Source: Thalassospira lucentensis
Lineage (GTDB): Bacteria; Pseudomonadota; Alphaproteobacteria; Rhodospirillales; Thalassospiraceae
NCBI RefSeq assembly: GCF_011806425.1
Contig: NZ_JAATOV010000003.1
Coordinates: forward strand, 1-64,000
Reading direction: 5' to 3'
Length of the DNA stretch: 64,000 nucleotides
Position numbers and translations under genes: made by a program. Under the pieces are notes generated by a model. It was given only the letters and a program-made list of their open reading frames with translations, ran no database searches and was not told the DNA's origin. This document shows positions 35,066 to 44,045 of this stretch, in pieces. Positions within the stretch are counted from its first letter, which is position 1. Each line of letters opens with the position of its first letter.

Positions 35066-36589
35066 ATGGCACAGACATCACAGCCCGAAAATTCGGGTAA
35101 GACGGTGCTTTCAGTTCGCGGGGCAGGGAAGTTCTTTCCCGGGGTTAAGGCCCTGCAAAATGTTGATTTTGATTTGCAAGAAGGCGAAATTCACGCGCTT
35201 TTGGGTGAAAATGGCGCAGGCAAATCGACCTTGATCAAGGTGATTACGGGCGTGCATCCGCGCGATGCTGGTTCGGTTACCCTTAACGGTCAGGAAATCC
35301 ATCCCAACCATCCAGGCGACGCACAGGCGCTGGGTATTTCCACAGTGTTTCAGGAAGTCAATCTGATCCCGACCTTGTCGGTGGCAGAAAACCTGATGCT
35401 GGAACGTCAGACCCGCAAGTTTGGTCTGATTGCGTGGAAGAAAACCGACGAAGACGCCAAGGCCGCCTTGGAAATTCTCGGTCTTGATATCGATATTCAT
35501 CGGCCCCTTGGGTCGTATTCGGTTGCCATTCAACAGCTTGTCGCGATTGCGCGCGCGGTGGCCCTTGATGCGCGGGTTCTGATTTTGGATGAACCGACCG
35601 CAAGTTTGGACGCCGAAGAAATCAAAACGCTTTTTGCCATCATGCGCGATCTTAAGGCCAAGGGCCTTGGCATCGTGTTTGTGACGCATTTCTTGGATCA
35701 GGTATATGCCGTGACCGACCGGATCACGGTTTTGCGCAACGGTGAATTGGTCGGAACGTTCGTGACAAAGGACCTGCCGCAAATTGATTTGATCAATCAT
35801 ATGCTGGGGCATGAATTGGCCGAAGTCAGTTCGCACCGCCATCAGGACGAAGGCAATTATACCGGCCCCAAACGCCAAATTCAGGTCAAGAACCTGGGTA
35901 AAAAGCGTGTGTTGGAACCGGTTAGTCTTGATCTTCAGGCTGGTGAAATTGTGGGTCTTGCCGGTCTTTTGGGATCGGGGCGTACCGAACTTTCCGAACT
36001 GATTTTTGGTACTCAAAAAGCTGACAGCGGCCTTGTCTTTATGGATGGGGAACCGGTGATGCTGCGTTCCCCACGGCATGCGATCCGGGCGGGCTTTGGC
36101 CTGTGCCCGGAAGATCGCAAACAAGACGGGATCGTTGCCGAACTGAGTGTGCGTGAAAACATCATGCTGGCCCTGCAAGGGCGGCGCGGATGGTTGCGCC
36201 CGATCCCGCGCAACGAGCAGCAAAAGCTTGCCGATGACATGATCAAGGCGCTTGGCATTGCCACCCCCGACAGCGAAAAGCCCGTCGGTCAGCTTAGCGG
36301 TGGCAACCAGCAAAAGGTCATTTTGGCCCGCTGGCTGGTGTCCAAACCGTTGCTGTTGATTTTGGATGAACCGACACGCGGCATTGATGTGGGGGCACAT
36401 GCCGACATCATCAAACTGATCAAGGAGCTCTGCGACGAAGGGTTGGCCTTGTTGGTGGCATCATCTGAGCTTGATGAAATTGTCGCCTTTGCCGACCGGG
36501 TTGCGGTGATGCGCGACCGTGAAAAGGTGTCGGAATTGACCGGCGCTGAAATCACGCAGGAAAACATCATCGAGGCCATCGCACGATGA
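35066..36589 (+). CDS. ytfR: Sugar ABC transporter ATP-binding protein
   Basis: 507 residues from the ATG at 35066. Two ABC domains: the first has GENGAGKSTLIKVITG and LILDEPTASLDAEE; the second has a degenerate Walker A (GLLGSGRTELS) but an intact LSGGNQQKVILARWL signature and LILDEPTRGIDVGAH. This asymmetry is normal for ribose/galactose-type ATPases. It powers import with the two permeases downstream. It is 160 bases after ytfQ, and its stop overlaps ytfT by 4 bases. Confidence 0.92.
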   Translation: MAQTSQPENSGKTVLSVRGAGKFFPGVKALQNVDFDLQEGEIHALLGENGAGKSTLIKVITGVHPRDAGSVTLNGQEIHPNHPGDAQALGISTVFQEVNLIPTLSVAENLMLERQTRKFGLIAWKKTDEDAKAALEILGLDIDIHRPLGSYSVAIQQLVAIARAVALDARVLILDEPTASLDAEEIKTLFAIMRDLKAKGLGIVFVTHFLDQVYAVTDRITVLRNGELVGTFVTKDLPQIDLINHMLGHELAEVSSHRHQDEGNYTGPKRQIQVKNLGKKRVLEPVSLDLQAGEIVGLAGLLGSGRTELSELIFGTQKADSGLVFMDGEPVMLRSPRHAIRAGFGLCPEDRKQDGIVAELSVRENIMLALQGRRGWLRPIPRNEQQKLADDMIKALGIATPDSEKPVGQLSGGNQQKVILARWLVSKPLLLILDEPTRGIDVGAHADIIKLIKELCDEGLALLVASSELDEIVAFADRVAVMRDREKVSELTGAEITQENIIEAIAR

Positions 36590-37647
36590 GCAGTTTACAA
36601 GACAAAAAGAAAGTACGGGAAAGCAGCATCATGTCTGCATCTTCTTTGATAAGCCGTCCGTGGTTTGGCCCGGTCGCGGCCCTTGTCCTGATTATTCTGG
36701 GCATCGGCATTATTTCGCCGGATTTCTTTAACGTTCGCATTGTCGACGGGCATCTTTATGGATCGCTTGTTGATGTGGTGCATCGTGCGGCGTCCACTGC
36801 CCTTGTCGCGGTGGGGATGGCGGTTGTCATTGGCACACGTGGCATTGATCTTTCGGTTGGCTCGGTGATTGCCATTTCCGGTGCGGTGATGGCGGTTTTG
36901 ATCCGTGATACCGATTTGCACCCGGCGGTGATTATTCTTGCCGCGCTTGGGGCTGGGCTTTTGTGCGGGCTTTGGAACGGGGTTTTGGTCGCGTTTCTCG
37001 ATATTCAGCCGATCATTGCCACGCTTATTCTGATGGTGGCGGGGCGCGGGATCGCGCAAATGATTACTGATGGTCAGATTGTCACGTTCCATGGTGCGTT
37101 CTTTGAAGGGATCGGCAGTGGATACCTTTTGGGGATTCCGTGGCGGGTGATCATTGCCGCTGTTGTGATTGGTGGTTTGTATCTGATCATGCGCAAAACC
37201 GCCCTTGGCCTGTTTGTTGAGGCCGTTGGTGGCAATGCGCGCGCCAGCCGCGTTGCCGGGATTGATGCCCGCGGGATTAAGCTGATGGCGTATGCCACGG
37301 CGGGGCTGTGTTCGGCCGTGGCCGGGATCATCATCGCGGCTGATATTCGCGGTGCGGATGCCAACAATGCCGGTCTTTGGCTGGAACTTGATGCGATTTT
37401 GGCGGTTGTGATTGGTGGGGCGTCCTTGATGGGCGGTCGGTTCTTTATCGGCATGACCGTAATCGGGGTTTTGATCATTCAGTCCCTGACCACCGGCATT
37501 CTGTTGTCTGGTTTGCCATCGCAATACACGCTGATCGTTAAAGCAGCCGTTGTGATGATTGTTCTGCTGGTTCAGGCGCCAAAATCACGTGAACTTATCA
37601 GCAAAGCCTGGGGTTCGATGACGCAGGGGAAATCGCATGAAAATTAA
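36586..37647 (+). CDS. ytfT: Sugar ABC transporter permease, YtfT type
   Basis: 353 residues with 8-10 membrane helices of the ribose-type permease family: AVGMAVVIGTRGIDLSVGSVIAISGA, NARASRVAGIDARGIKLMAYATAGL and VVIGGASLMGGR. An internal ATG 15 codons in (36631) is a possible alternative start. It forms the channel together with the YjfF-type protein, whose gene overlaps its 3' end by 11 bases. Confidence 0.9.
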   Translation: MSSLQDKKKVRESSIMSASSLISRPWFGPVAALVLIILGIGIISPDFFNVRIVDGHLYGSLVDVVHRAASTALVAVGMAVVIGTRGIDLSVGSVIAISGAVMAVLIRDTDLHPAVIILAALGAGLLCGLWNGVLVAFLDIQPIIATLILMVAGRGIAQMITDGQIVTFHGAFFEGIGSGYLLGIPWRVIIAAVVIGGLYLIMRKTALGLFVEAVGGNARASRVAGIDARGIKLMAYATAGLCSAVAGIIIAADIRGADANNAGLWLELDAILAVVIGGASLMGGRFFIGMTVIGVLIIQSLTTGILLSGLPSQYTLIVKAAVVMIVLLVQAPKSRELISKAWGSMTQGKSHEN

Positions 37648-38614
37648 TGAACGCTTTTACCCACTGTTGGCGACCTTGGCCGTGTTGGCCTTGCTGTATG
37701 GCTATGGGATTTTTGAACATCGTGCCTTTTCCGATACCTATGTTTTGGGCGCGCTTCTGACCGATAATGCCTTTTTGATCATTACCGCCGTTGGCATGAC
37801 TTTTGTCATTCTATCAGGTGGGATTGATTTGTCGGTTGGGTCGATGATTGCCTTTGTCGGGGTGTTGATGGCCGAGCTTGTTACCGGGTTTGGCATGCAT
37901 CCGGTTTTGGCCGCGGTCATTTCGATCATCATTGGATCTGCCTTTGGCGCGTTGATGGGCGTGATTATCGCCAAGTTTGATATTCAGCCGTTTATTATCA
38001 CCTTGGCGGGCATGTTCTTTCTGCGTGGGATGTGCTTCCTGATCAATCTGGATTCCGTTCCGATTGACCATGCGTTCGTGTCCGAATTCAGTGGCTTTCA
38101 AATTCCGTTGCCCGGTCGCGGTTGGTTGACCGCATCGGCGGTATTGATGCTGTTGACTGTGGTGGGGGGGATCATCATTGCCCACTACACCCGGTTTGGG
38201 CGCAATGTCTATGCCATTGGTGGCGACCGTCAATCAGCTCAGTTGCTGGGCACACCGGTCGATGCAACGATCATTCGCGTTTATGCGCTGTCGGGCTTTT
38301 TCAGCGCGCTTTCGGGCGTTGTTTTCGCCTTTTACACCGCATCGGCCTATCCGCTGGCAGCGGTCGGGGTTGAGTTGGATGCGATTGCGGCGGTGGTGAT
38401 TGGCGGCACGCTTTTGACCGGCGGGATGGGCTTTGTGATTGGCACATTCTTTGGCGGGATCATCATGGGCGTGATCCAGACCCTGATTGCGTTTGACGGG
38501 TCGCTTAATAGCTGGTGGACCAAGATCATGATTGGTGCCTTGCTGTTTGGCTTTATCGTGCTGCAACGCCTGATTACGCGGTCCTTCTCGGGCATGCGGG
38601 CCGGGGCGACGTAA
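37637..38614 (+). CDS. yjfF: Sugar ABC transporter permease, YjfF type
   Basis: 325 residues, a second ribose-type permease: ITAVGMTFVILSGGIDLSVGSMIAFVGV, FDIQPFIITLAGMFFLRGMCFLI, YAIGGDRQSAQLLGTPV and VVIGGTLLTGGMG. Together with YtfT it makes a heterodimeric channel. It is the last gene of the transporter operon, followed by a strong terminator. Confidence 0.9.
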   Translation: MKINERFYPLLATLAVLALLYGYGIFEHRAFSDTYVLGALLTDNAFLIITAVGMTFVILSGGIDLSVGSMIAFVGVLMAELVTGFGMHPVLAAVISIIIGSAFGALMGVIIAKFDIQPFIITLAGMFFLRGMCFLINLDSVPIDHAFVSEFSGFQIPLPGRGWLTASAVLMLLTVVGGIIIAHYTRFGRNVYAIGGDRQSAQLLGTPVDATIIRVYALSGFFSALSGVVFAFYTASAYPLAAVGVELDAIAAVVIGGTLLTGGMGFVIGTFFGGIIMGVIQTLIAFDGSLNSWWTKIMIGALLFGFIVLQRLITRSFSGMRAGAT

Positions 38615-38664
38615 CGCGCAATATCACGTTGCAACGCATTGCCAAATGAAACGACCACAACAAG

Positions 38665-38697
38665 AAAACGCCCTGCTTAAAAAAGCAGGGCGTTTTT
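38665..38697. terminator. Bidirectional terminator after yjfF
   Basis: A perfect 14-bp stem AAAACGCCCTGCTT / AAGCAGGGCGTTTT with an AAAA loop and a T5 run, between the converging yjfF and chemoreceptor genes. Confidence 0.92.
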
Positions 38698-38808
38698 GCA
38701 GTTACACCGGGAAAGTGCGGGGTTTATGGCCGTGGGTCATATCCCCGCAATCGTTGCCCGTGCTCGTGACCGCATCTTGTTGATCGGCTTTGGCGATGTT
38801 TTTGCCGG

Positions 38809-40137
38809 TTATTTCTGGTTCTTTTTCAAGTCCATGACAAATTGCTGTACCACTTGCTCCATATTCTTGGCCTGCTCGGCAAAGGTATTCATACCGTCCG
38901 CCATGGTGCCAGCATCGTTGTTCATTTCCTGGCCCAACTGGCCGGCTGACGTTACGTGATGACGCATGGTGTCGGTTTTGCCATTGGCGGTTTGGATGTT
39001 GTTGGTGATTTCGCGGGTGGCATCGCCTTGTTGGCTGATCACCGCAAAGATATCGCCCGAGAAGGAATTCACTTCATCAAGCGTTGTGACAATACGCTCA
39101 ATCGCGCCAACGGCTTCTTGGGTTGCTTGCTGGATTTGGGTGATCTGCTGGCCAATTTCATCGGTTGCCTTGGCGGTTTGGCCCGCAAGATTTTTGACCT
39201 CGCCGGCGACCACGGCAAACCCTTTGCCTGCGTCGCCTGCACGTGCGGCCTCGATCGTGGCATTCAGCGCCAAAAGGTTGGTTTGCGAGGCGATGCTGGA
39301 AATCAGGCTGACCACTTCGCCAATCCGATCTGCGGCATCCGACAGGGCACGGACGGTGGTTTCGGTTTCCTGGGCCTGTTGCACGGCCTGCTGGGAGACT
39401 TTAACCGACGCATCCATCTTCTGGTTTACTTCAAGCACCGAGGCGTCGAGTTGTTCGGCGGCGGCGGCTGTGGTTTGCATCAGGGATGCGGATTCTTCGA
39501 CTTCGGCGACCGCGTTATTAATTTCGCCAGAGGCATTATGGGCCGTCTGTTTCATCGACACAGCCGCATCACGTGATTGCAGGGCTTCTTGGGCAAGACG
39601 GCGCGTGCTGGTGCCAATGCGTTGTTCGAAATCGGTGGTAAGCGCATCAAATGTTTCGCGTTTTTCGCGTTCGGCGCGTTCGGTGACGATCTGGAAATAG
39701 GCATCAACAACGACCGCAACATCGGAAAAGATCGACTGCATTAAGCTTTCGACCAATTCGTGGCGGTTCTTTTCGAACCGGGGGGAATTGTCGATAAAGG
39801 CATTGATCAGGCCCGCGGAATAGTTCGCATAGCCCTTTTCAAGGTAATCGGTCAGGCCGACTTTGGCGCTGACTTCTTCGATGATTTTATGCTGGGTTTG
39901 GAAATAGCTTGGGCTGAATGTGCCCACCGCGATATTTTCAAATTTCTCGCTTTCAAGCTTATAAATCTCATCGGGCAGGGCCGTCATGGTCGGATCAACC
40001 GACTTATAAGCCCCAAAAAGCGCGTTTTTCAGGCCATTCTTTTTGGCAACCCGATCAAATACACGCTGGCCGACAGCCTGTTTTTCTTTCGGCCAAGGTT
40101 TGAGCTTGTCGCTGATTTTTTCCACGCGGAACTCCAA
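38809..40137 (-). CDS. Soluble chemoreceptor with globin-like N-terminal sensor
   Basis: 442 residues without a membrane helix. The N-terminal ~165 residues look like the protoglobin/globin-coupled sensor fold ([37 protein letters not shown], in part, then [15 protein letters not shown]). The rest is a methyl-accepting signalling domain with the tip [20 protein letters not shown]. Aligned by eye with HemAT-type sensors, the heme-ligating His of the V-H-x-R-I-G-L segment is Ser here (VSAKVGL), so oxygen sensing is doubtful. It should signal to CheA from the cytoplasm. Confidence 0.82.
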   Translation of the reverse strand: MEFRVEKISDKLKPWPKEKQAVGQRVFDRVAKKNGLKNALFGAYKSVDPTMTALPDEIYKLESEKFENIAVGTFSPSYFQTQHKIIEEVSAKVGLTDYLEKGYANYSAGLINAFIDNSPRFEKNRHELVESLMQSIFSDVAVVVDAYFQIVTERAEREKRETFDALTTDFEQRIGTSTRRLAQEALQSRDAAVSMKQTAHNASGEINNAVAEVEESASLMQTTAAAAEQLDASVLEVNQKMDASVKVSQQAVQQAQETETTVRALSDAADRIGEVVSLISSIASQTNLLALNATIEAARAGDAGKGFAVVAGEVKNLAGQTAKATDEIGQQITQIQQATQEAVGAIERIVTTLDEVNSFSGDIFAVISQQGDATREITNNIQTANGKTDTMRHHVTSAGQLGQEMNNDAGTMADGMNTFAEQAKNMEQVVQQFVMDLKKNQK

Positions 40138-40451
40138 TTGATGTCTTCGTTATCGAACGCTTGCGCGTAACAAAGCTCATTTGAGAACGCGGCCCGAATT
40201 ATCAAGACGGGCATCGGGGATTATTTGATTTAAATGTGCCCGCCCAACCCGGAAATTCGGCGCACGAAAACCAGCGGTTTTTCATCAGAAAATTTGTACA
40301 ATCACCGGCATTATTCATTTTTGGTGAATAATCGGCTGTGCGGGCGCCAAATGCGGCATTTGGCGTGCGGGGACTATAAAAGTTAATTGTATGAAGAATA
40401 GGGGGCCGAGCGTGTTTCGGTCGCGCAGAACAGGATGAACGACCGGCCTGA
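40138..40451. other. Intergenic stretch with 14-base shared sequence
   Basis: Upstream region of the chemoreceptor and downstream of gntR. It contains ATTGTATGAAGAAT at 40386-40399, found identically at 41485-41498 ahead of the dehydrogenase operon. No gene seen. Confidence 0.4.
40386..40399. promoter_or_regulatory. Candidate GntR site, copy 1
   Basis: ATTGTATGAAGAAT, an imperfect dyad (ATT...AAT) identical to the sequence at 41485-41498. It lies 249 bases upstream of the chemoreceptor and 53 bases beyond the gntR stop codon. Confidence 0.4.
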
Positions 40452-41201
40452 TTACAGGCCGATCTGGTCCCAGTCGTGTTCAACCGACATGCCGAGTTCC
40501 TTGCGCAGTTCGCGCATGGTGCGGCGTAGAAGGCCGTGCATTTTGGCACGGGCTTCTTCGGGGTCGCGGTGGCTGATGGCGGCATAGACCGCGTGGTGAT
40601 CCGGAAGCGACTTCACATGTGCCTTGGGCCCGCCGGACGACAGGCGGAACGATCCGATCAGCGCGGTTTCAATCAGCATGCCAAACGATTTCATGAAATC
40701 ATTGCCAGAGGCATCCAAAATACCCTGATGGAACACAAGGTCGGTCATATAGACGGCCTCGGTCCCTGGTTCTGCCTTTTCCATTTCGAAATAGGCGGTT
40801 TCGATATGCTTGATCTGTTCCGGGGTCGCGCGGATGGCGGCCATCGCGGCGGTATTTGGTTCGATAATCAGGCGGGTTTCCAAAAGACTATACAGAAACG
40901 CCGGATCGGGATCGGGGAAGTGCCAAGACAAAACGTCCGGATCCAGCAGGTTCCAGCTTTTGCGCGGTTTGACCCGGGTGCCGGTTTTGGGACGGGATTC
41001 AATCAATCCCTTGGCCGAGAGGATTTTAATGGCTTCGCGAAGGGCGGTACGCGATACGTCGAGGGATTCGCTTAAGGCGGCTTCGGTCGGAAGAACGTCG
41101 CCCGGGGCGAGTTTGCCAGAAACGATCCGCATTCCCAGATCATGCGCAACAATGCTGTGCAGGCTGCGTTTGGCATAGGTGCGCGACATAGTAGAAGACA
41201 T
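40452..41201 (-). CDS. GntR-family regulator, FCD subfamily (sugar locus)
   Basis: 249 residues. The ATG at 41201 has GGAGGG six bases upstream. The winged helix (AHDLGMRIVSGKLAPGDVLP, DVSRTALREAIKILSAKGLIESRPKTGTRV) is followed by an FCD domain (LVFHQGILDASGN, PDHHAVYAAISHRDPEEA). It is divergent from the dehydrogenase/AraD1 operon and lies downstream of the furanose transporter, so it probably controls pentose or galactose oxidation genes. A palindrome upstream may be its own operator. Confidence 0.9.
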   Translation of the reverse strand: MSSTMSRTYAKRSLHSIVAHDLGMRIVSGKLAPGDVLPTEAALSESLDVSRTALREAIKILSAKGLIESRPKTGTRVKPRKSWNLLDPDVLSWHFPDPDPAFLYSLLETRLIIEPNTAAMAAIRATPEQIKHIETAYFEMEKAEPGTEAVYMTDLVFHQGILDASGNDFMKSFGMLIETALIGSFRLSSGGPKAHVKSLPDHHAVYAAISHRDPEEARAKMHGLLRRTMRELRKELGMSVEHDWDQIGL

Positions 41202-41262
41202 TAAATTCCCTCCGGCGGGGCCTTGTGGAAAACGAAAACGGCGGAAGGCCCGCGCTGATATT

Positions 41263-41279
41263 ATTCATATAATATGAAT
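41263..41279. promoter_or_regulatory. Candidate operator upstream of gntR (perfect palindrome)
   Basis: ATTCATATAATATGAAT is a perfect 17-base palindrome around a central base, 62 bases upstream of the gntR start. It is very likely a regulator binding site, most simply for GntR itself. Confidence 0.5.
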
Positions 41280-41484
41280 TAATTTTTAGGGCAACTTATC
41301 TAACCCTGTGAATGCCTTGTGCTGCAAAGCAAATAATTATTTCGGCCCGCGCAAGATTGGCCTTTGTCCATCGCCAATCCCTTCAAAAGGGAGCCCTTCA
41401 TATAAACCACAGCGCCCCGGATCGAAAGCAATGTCTTCACCTGTTTGACGCTTGACAGGGCCGGATATCCTGATCATTAATGTT

Positions 41485-41498
41485 ATTGTATGAAGAAT
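41485..41498. promoter_or_regulatory. Candidate GntR site, copy 2
   Basis: ATTGTATGAAGAAT, identical to 40386-40399, in the divergent region ahead of the dehydrogenase operon. Confidence 0.4.
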
Positions 41499-41838
41499 TA
41501 AGAAAAAAATTGTCAGGAGGAAGCATCATACGGAACCAATGGACGCTGAAATCTGGCCCCGGATGGGGGTGCGGATCGTCCGTTGGGGCAGGGCATATTT
41601 TGGGAAACGCAAAAGTTTTTCCGCTGCACTGCGCAATCTGAAAATTTGATGCACATTCTGCCAATTTAACGTCCCATCGCGATGATCAGCTTTGCGGAGT
41701 CCCGCATGTTGAACAGCGCGACAAAGGCGATAAAGAAGACCAAAATAAAGACCAAAACAGGGTCCAGAACAATGGACCGCGACGGGGCCTGTTTACCGGG
41801 CCGGGATAACAGATCAGAATATGGGAGACGGAACGATC

Positions 41839-42612
41839 ATGACCGATCGCTTGCCGACACATTATACAAGTCTTGAAGATAAATCGGTATTCATCACCGG
41901 CGGTGCGTCGGGCATTGGTGAAGCCATCGTCACCGCCTTTGTCGCGCAAGGGGCCAAAGTGGCCTTTGTCGATATTATGGAAGATGCCGGGGCGGAACTT
42001 GTTGAGAAACTGGGTGCGGATGCGCGCAACAAGCCGGTTTTCATCAAATGCGATATCACCGATATCAAAGCGCTTCAGGGCGCGATTGAAGAAGCCGCCA
42101 AAATCAATGGCCCGATCACGGCGTTGCTGAATAATGCCGCCAACGATACCCGTCATAAATGGCAGGACGTCACCCCGGAATATTGGGATGAACGCCAGGC
42201 AATTAACATTCGCCCATCCTTCTTTGCCATTCAGGCCGTGGCCCCGATGATGCAAAAGGCCGGGGGTGGTGCGATTGTCAATTTCGGGTCGGTCAGCTGG
42301 ATGATGGGGCAGGGCGGCATGCCCGGCTATACCACGGCAAAGGCCGCAACCCATGGCCTGACACGCGGCATGGCGCGCGACCTTGGCAAGGATCACATCC
42401 GGGTCAATACGCTTGTGCCCGGCTGGGTGATGACCCAACGCCAGCTTGACCTTTGGGTCGATGAAGCGGCCGAGCGCGAAATTGACGAACGCCAGTGCCT
42501 TAAAAACCGGGTGCAGCCCGAAGATATCGCCCGCATGGCGTTGTTCCTGACCTCGGACGAAAGCCTGATGGTCACAGCCCAGAACTTCATCGTGGATGGT
42601 GGCTGGGTCTAA
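41839..42612 (+). CDS. Short-chain dehydrogenase, probable sugar 1-dehydrogenase
   Basis: 257 residues from the ATG at 41839. Classical SDR features: cofactor loop TGGASGIGEA, NNAAND, catalytic Ser in FGSVSW, and the Tyr-x3-Lys motif GYTTAKA. The C-terminus (DDES-like TSDESLMVTAQNFIVDGGW) is standard. In a locus with a furanose importer, aldose epimerase and an AraD1-type enzyme it probably oxidises L-arabinose or D-galactose to the lactone. Substrate is inferred from context only. Confidence 0.82.
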   Translation: MTDRLPTHYTSLEDKSVFITGGASGIGEAIVTAFVAQGAKVAFVDIMEDAGAELVEKLGADARNKPVFIKCDITDIKALQGAIEEAAKINGPITALLNNAANDTRHKWQDVTPEYWDERQAINIRPSFFAIQAVAPMMQKAGGGAIVNFGSVSWMMGQGGMPGYTTAKAATHGLTRGMARDLGKDHIRVNTLVPGWVMTQRQLDLWVDEAAEREIDERQCLKNRVQPEDIARMALFLTSDESLMVTAQNFIVDGGWV

Positions 42613-42708
42613 GCCCCGCGCCAACAGATCGCAGCGATCAGCCCTTTTGTCCCACGCGGCAAAGGGGCCCGTTTGCCCCCAAAAGACAGACCTATCAGGA
42701 CGCATTTT

Positions 42709-43698
42709 ATGAGACTGGTTCAATATAAAGACACCGCCGGCGCGCAGCATGTTGCCGTTGTTGAAGATGCCCATACCCTTGTGCCGTTGCTGGGCTTTTC
42801 CAGTACGCGCGAATTGGCCGAGATCGCCATTGGCAAAGGCATCACCATGATCGAGGCCGCCAAAGATCGCATGGGGCCGGACCGCATCAGTTATGACGAG
42901 GTGGCCAAGGACGGGCGGCTTTTGCCCCCGGTGACCCATGATGATCCGGCACATTTCCTTGTCACCGGCACCGGCCTGACCCATTTGGGGTCGGCATCGG
43001 CGCGCGCGAACATGCATACGTCTGATAACAAGGCGGCCGATGAAACTGATTCCATGAAAATGTTCCGCATGGGCGTTGAGGGCGGCAAGCCCAAAGCCGG
43101 CGAACAGGGCGTGCAGCCAGAATGGTTTTACAAGGGCGATGGCTCCATCGTTGCCAATCCGGGGGCGGATATGCCAAGCCCGTCTTTCGCGCTGGATGGC
43201 AGCGAAGAACCCGAAATTGCCGCGATCTATGTGATTGATGGCGACGGCACGCCGGTGCGCATTGGCTTTGCGATTGGCAACGAGTTTTCCGACCATGTGA
43301 CGGAACGCCAAAACTATCTGTATCTGGCGCATTCCAAACTGCGCGCATGCTCCATGGGCCCGGAATTGTTGCTTGGCGATTTGCCAAGCCATGTTGAGGG
43401 CACGTCGCGCCTGTATCGTGATGGCAAGGTGATTTGGGAAAAGCCGTTCCTAAGCGGCGAAGACAATATGTCCCATACGCTGGCGAACCTTGAATACCAT
43501 CATTTCAAATATGATCTGTTCTGCCGTCCCGGTGATGTGCATGCGCATTTCTTTGGCACGGCGACCTTAAGCTTTGCCGATGGCGTGACGACACAGGATG
43601 GCGATGAGTTCGAGATTGAGGCCGCACCCTTTGGCCGCCCGATCCGCAACCGGCTTAAAGTCCAGCCTGAACGCAAAGTGGTTGTCAAAACCATCTGA
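42709..43698 (+). CDS. AraD1/GguC-type protein, fumarylacetoacetate hydrolase fold
   Basis: 329 residues from the ATG at 42709 (AGGA eight bases upstream). The C-terminal FAH-fold core has the metal-binding acids in EPEIAAIYVIDGDG and GNEFSDH, plus KLRACSMGPELLLGD; the N-terminus MRLVQYKD is typical of GguC/AraD1 proteins linked to sugar-acid breakdown. A likely role is dehydration of 2-keto-3-deoxy-L-arabonate or a related intermediate in oxidative pentose or galactose breakdown. The sugar-acid dehydratase and semialdehyde dehydrogenase needed to complete a path are not in the window. Confidence 0.78.
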   Translation: MRLVQYKDTAGAQHVAVVEDAHTLVPLLGFSSTRELAEIAIGKGITMIEAAKDRMGPDRISYDEVAKDGRLLPPVTHDDPAHFLVTGTGLTHLGSASARANMHTSDNKAADETDSMKMFRMGVEGGKPKAGEQGVQPEWFYKGDGSIVANPGADMPSPSFALDGSEEPEIAAIYVIDGDGTPVRIGFAIGNEFSDHVTERQNYLYLAHSKLRACSMGPELLLGDLPSHVEGTSRLYRDGKVIWEKPFLSGEDNMSHTLANLEYHHFKYDLFCRPGDVHAHFFGTATLSFADGVTTQDGDEFEIEAAPFGRPIRNRLKVQPERKVVVKTI

Positions 43699-43786
43699 TG
43701 ATTTTGGGGATTTGAAAAATCCCAAGGGGCACATGCAACGCACGAAGCTTGCAAAGCCCCGCTTTCCTCCGAACGACACAAACTTC

Positions 43787-43816
43787 CCCGGCTCAAGAAA
43801 TTGGGTTGGGGTTTTC
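43787..43816 (+). terminator. Terminator of the sugar operon (repeat copy A)
   Basis: An 11-position stem CCCGGCTCAA / TTGGGTTGGGG with G-T pairs, a GAAA loop and a TTTTCTTTTT tail, 88 bases after the AraD1-type gene. A nearly identical copy lies at 45446-45475, on the other side of the DUF5623-like gene. Confidence 0.8.
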
Positions 43817-44045
43817 TTTTTGGATGTTGATAACCTTAAGGACAAAGATGTGTAACTGAAATTATCTTGAGTTCATGGAGTGCTTAGGTTAAAAATATTG
43901 CAGCTTCTGGTAGAAGCATGCCACCCGTCGTTGCGAAGCTGTTGATCAGCACTACCGTGTAATCAAAACTTTCTTGTTCAAACCGAATTTCCGGGTTGGC
44001 TGGTGGTTGACGGGTGACGCTTCAAAGCACCGCCAGGAGTTTGAT

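Larger units (their letters stand above)
41202..41838. other. Long divergent promoter region
   Basis: About 640 bases between gntR and the dehydrogenase gene. Besides the palindrome at 41263 and the shared 14-mer at 41485, it holds AT-rich stretches and a short A-rich tandem (AAGACCAAAATAAAGACCAAAA near 41735) but no supported gene. A long untranslated leader ahead of the dehydrogenase is possible. Confidence 0.35.

Noticed and set aside
35111-36400. Long minus-strand frame (429 codons) opposite ytfR
   Set aside because: Antisense of a clear ABC ATPase gene.
41686-43392. Long minus-strand frame (568 codons) opposite the dehydrogenase and AraD1-type genes
   Set aside because: An antisense open frame caused by high GC; the plus-strand genes have clear families, starts and ribosome sites.
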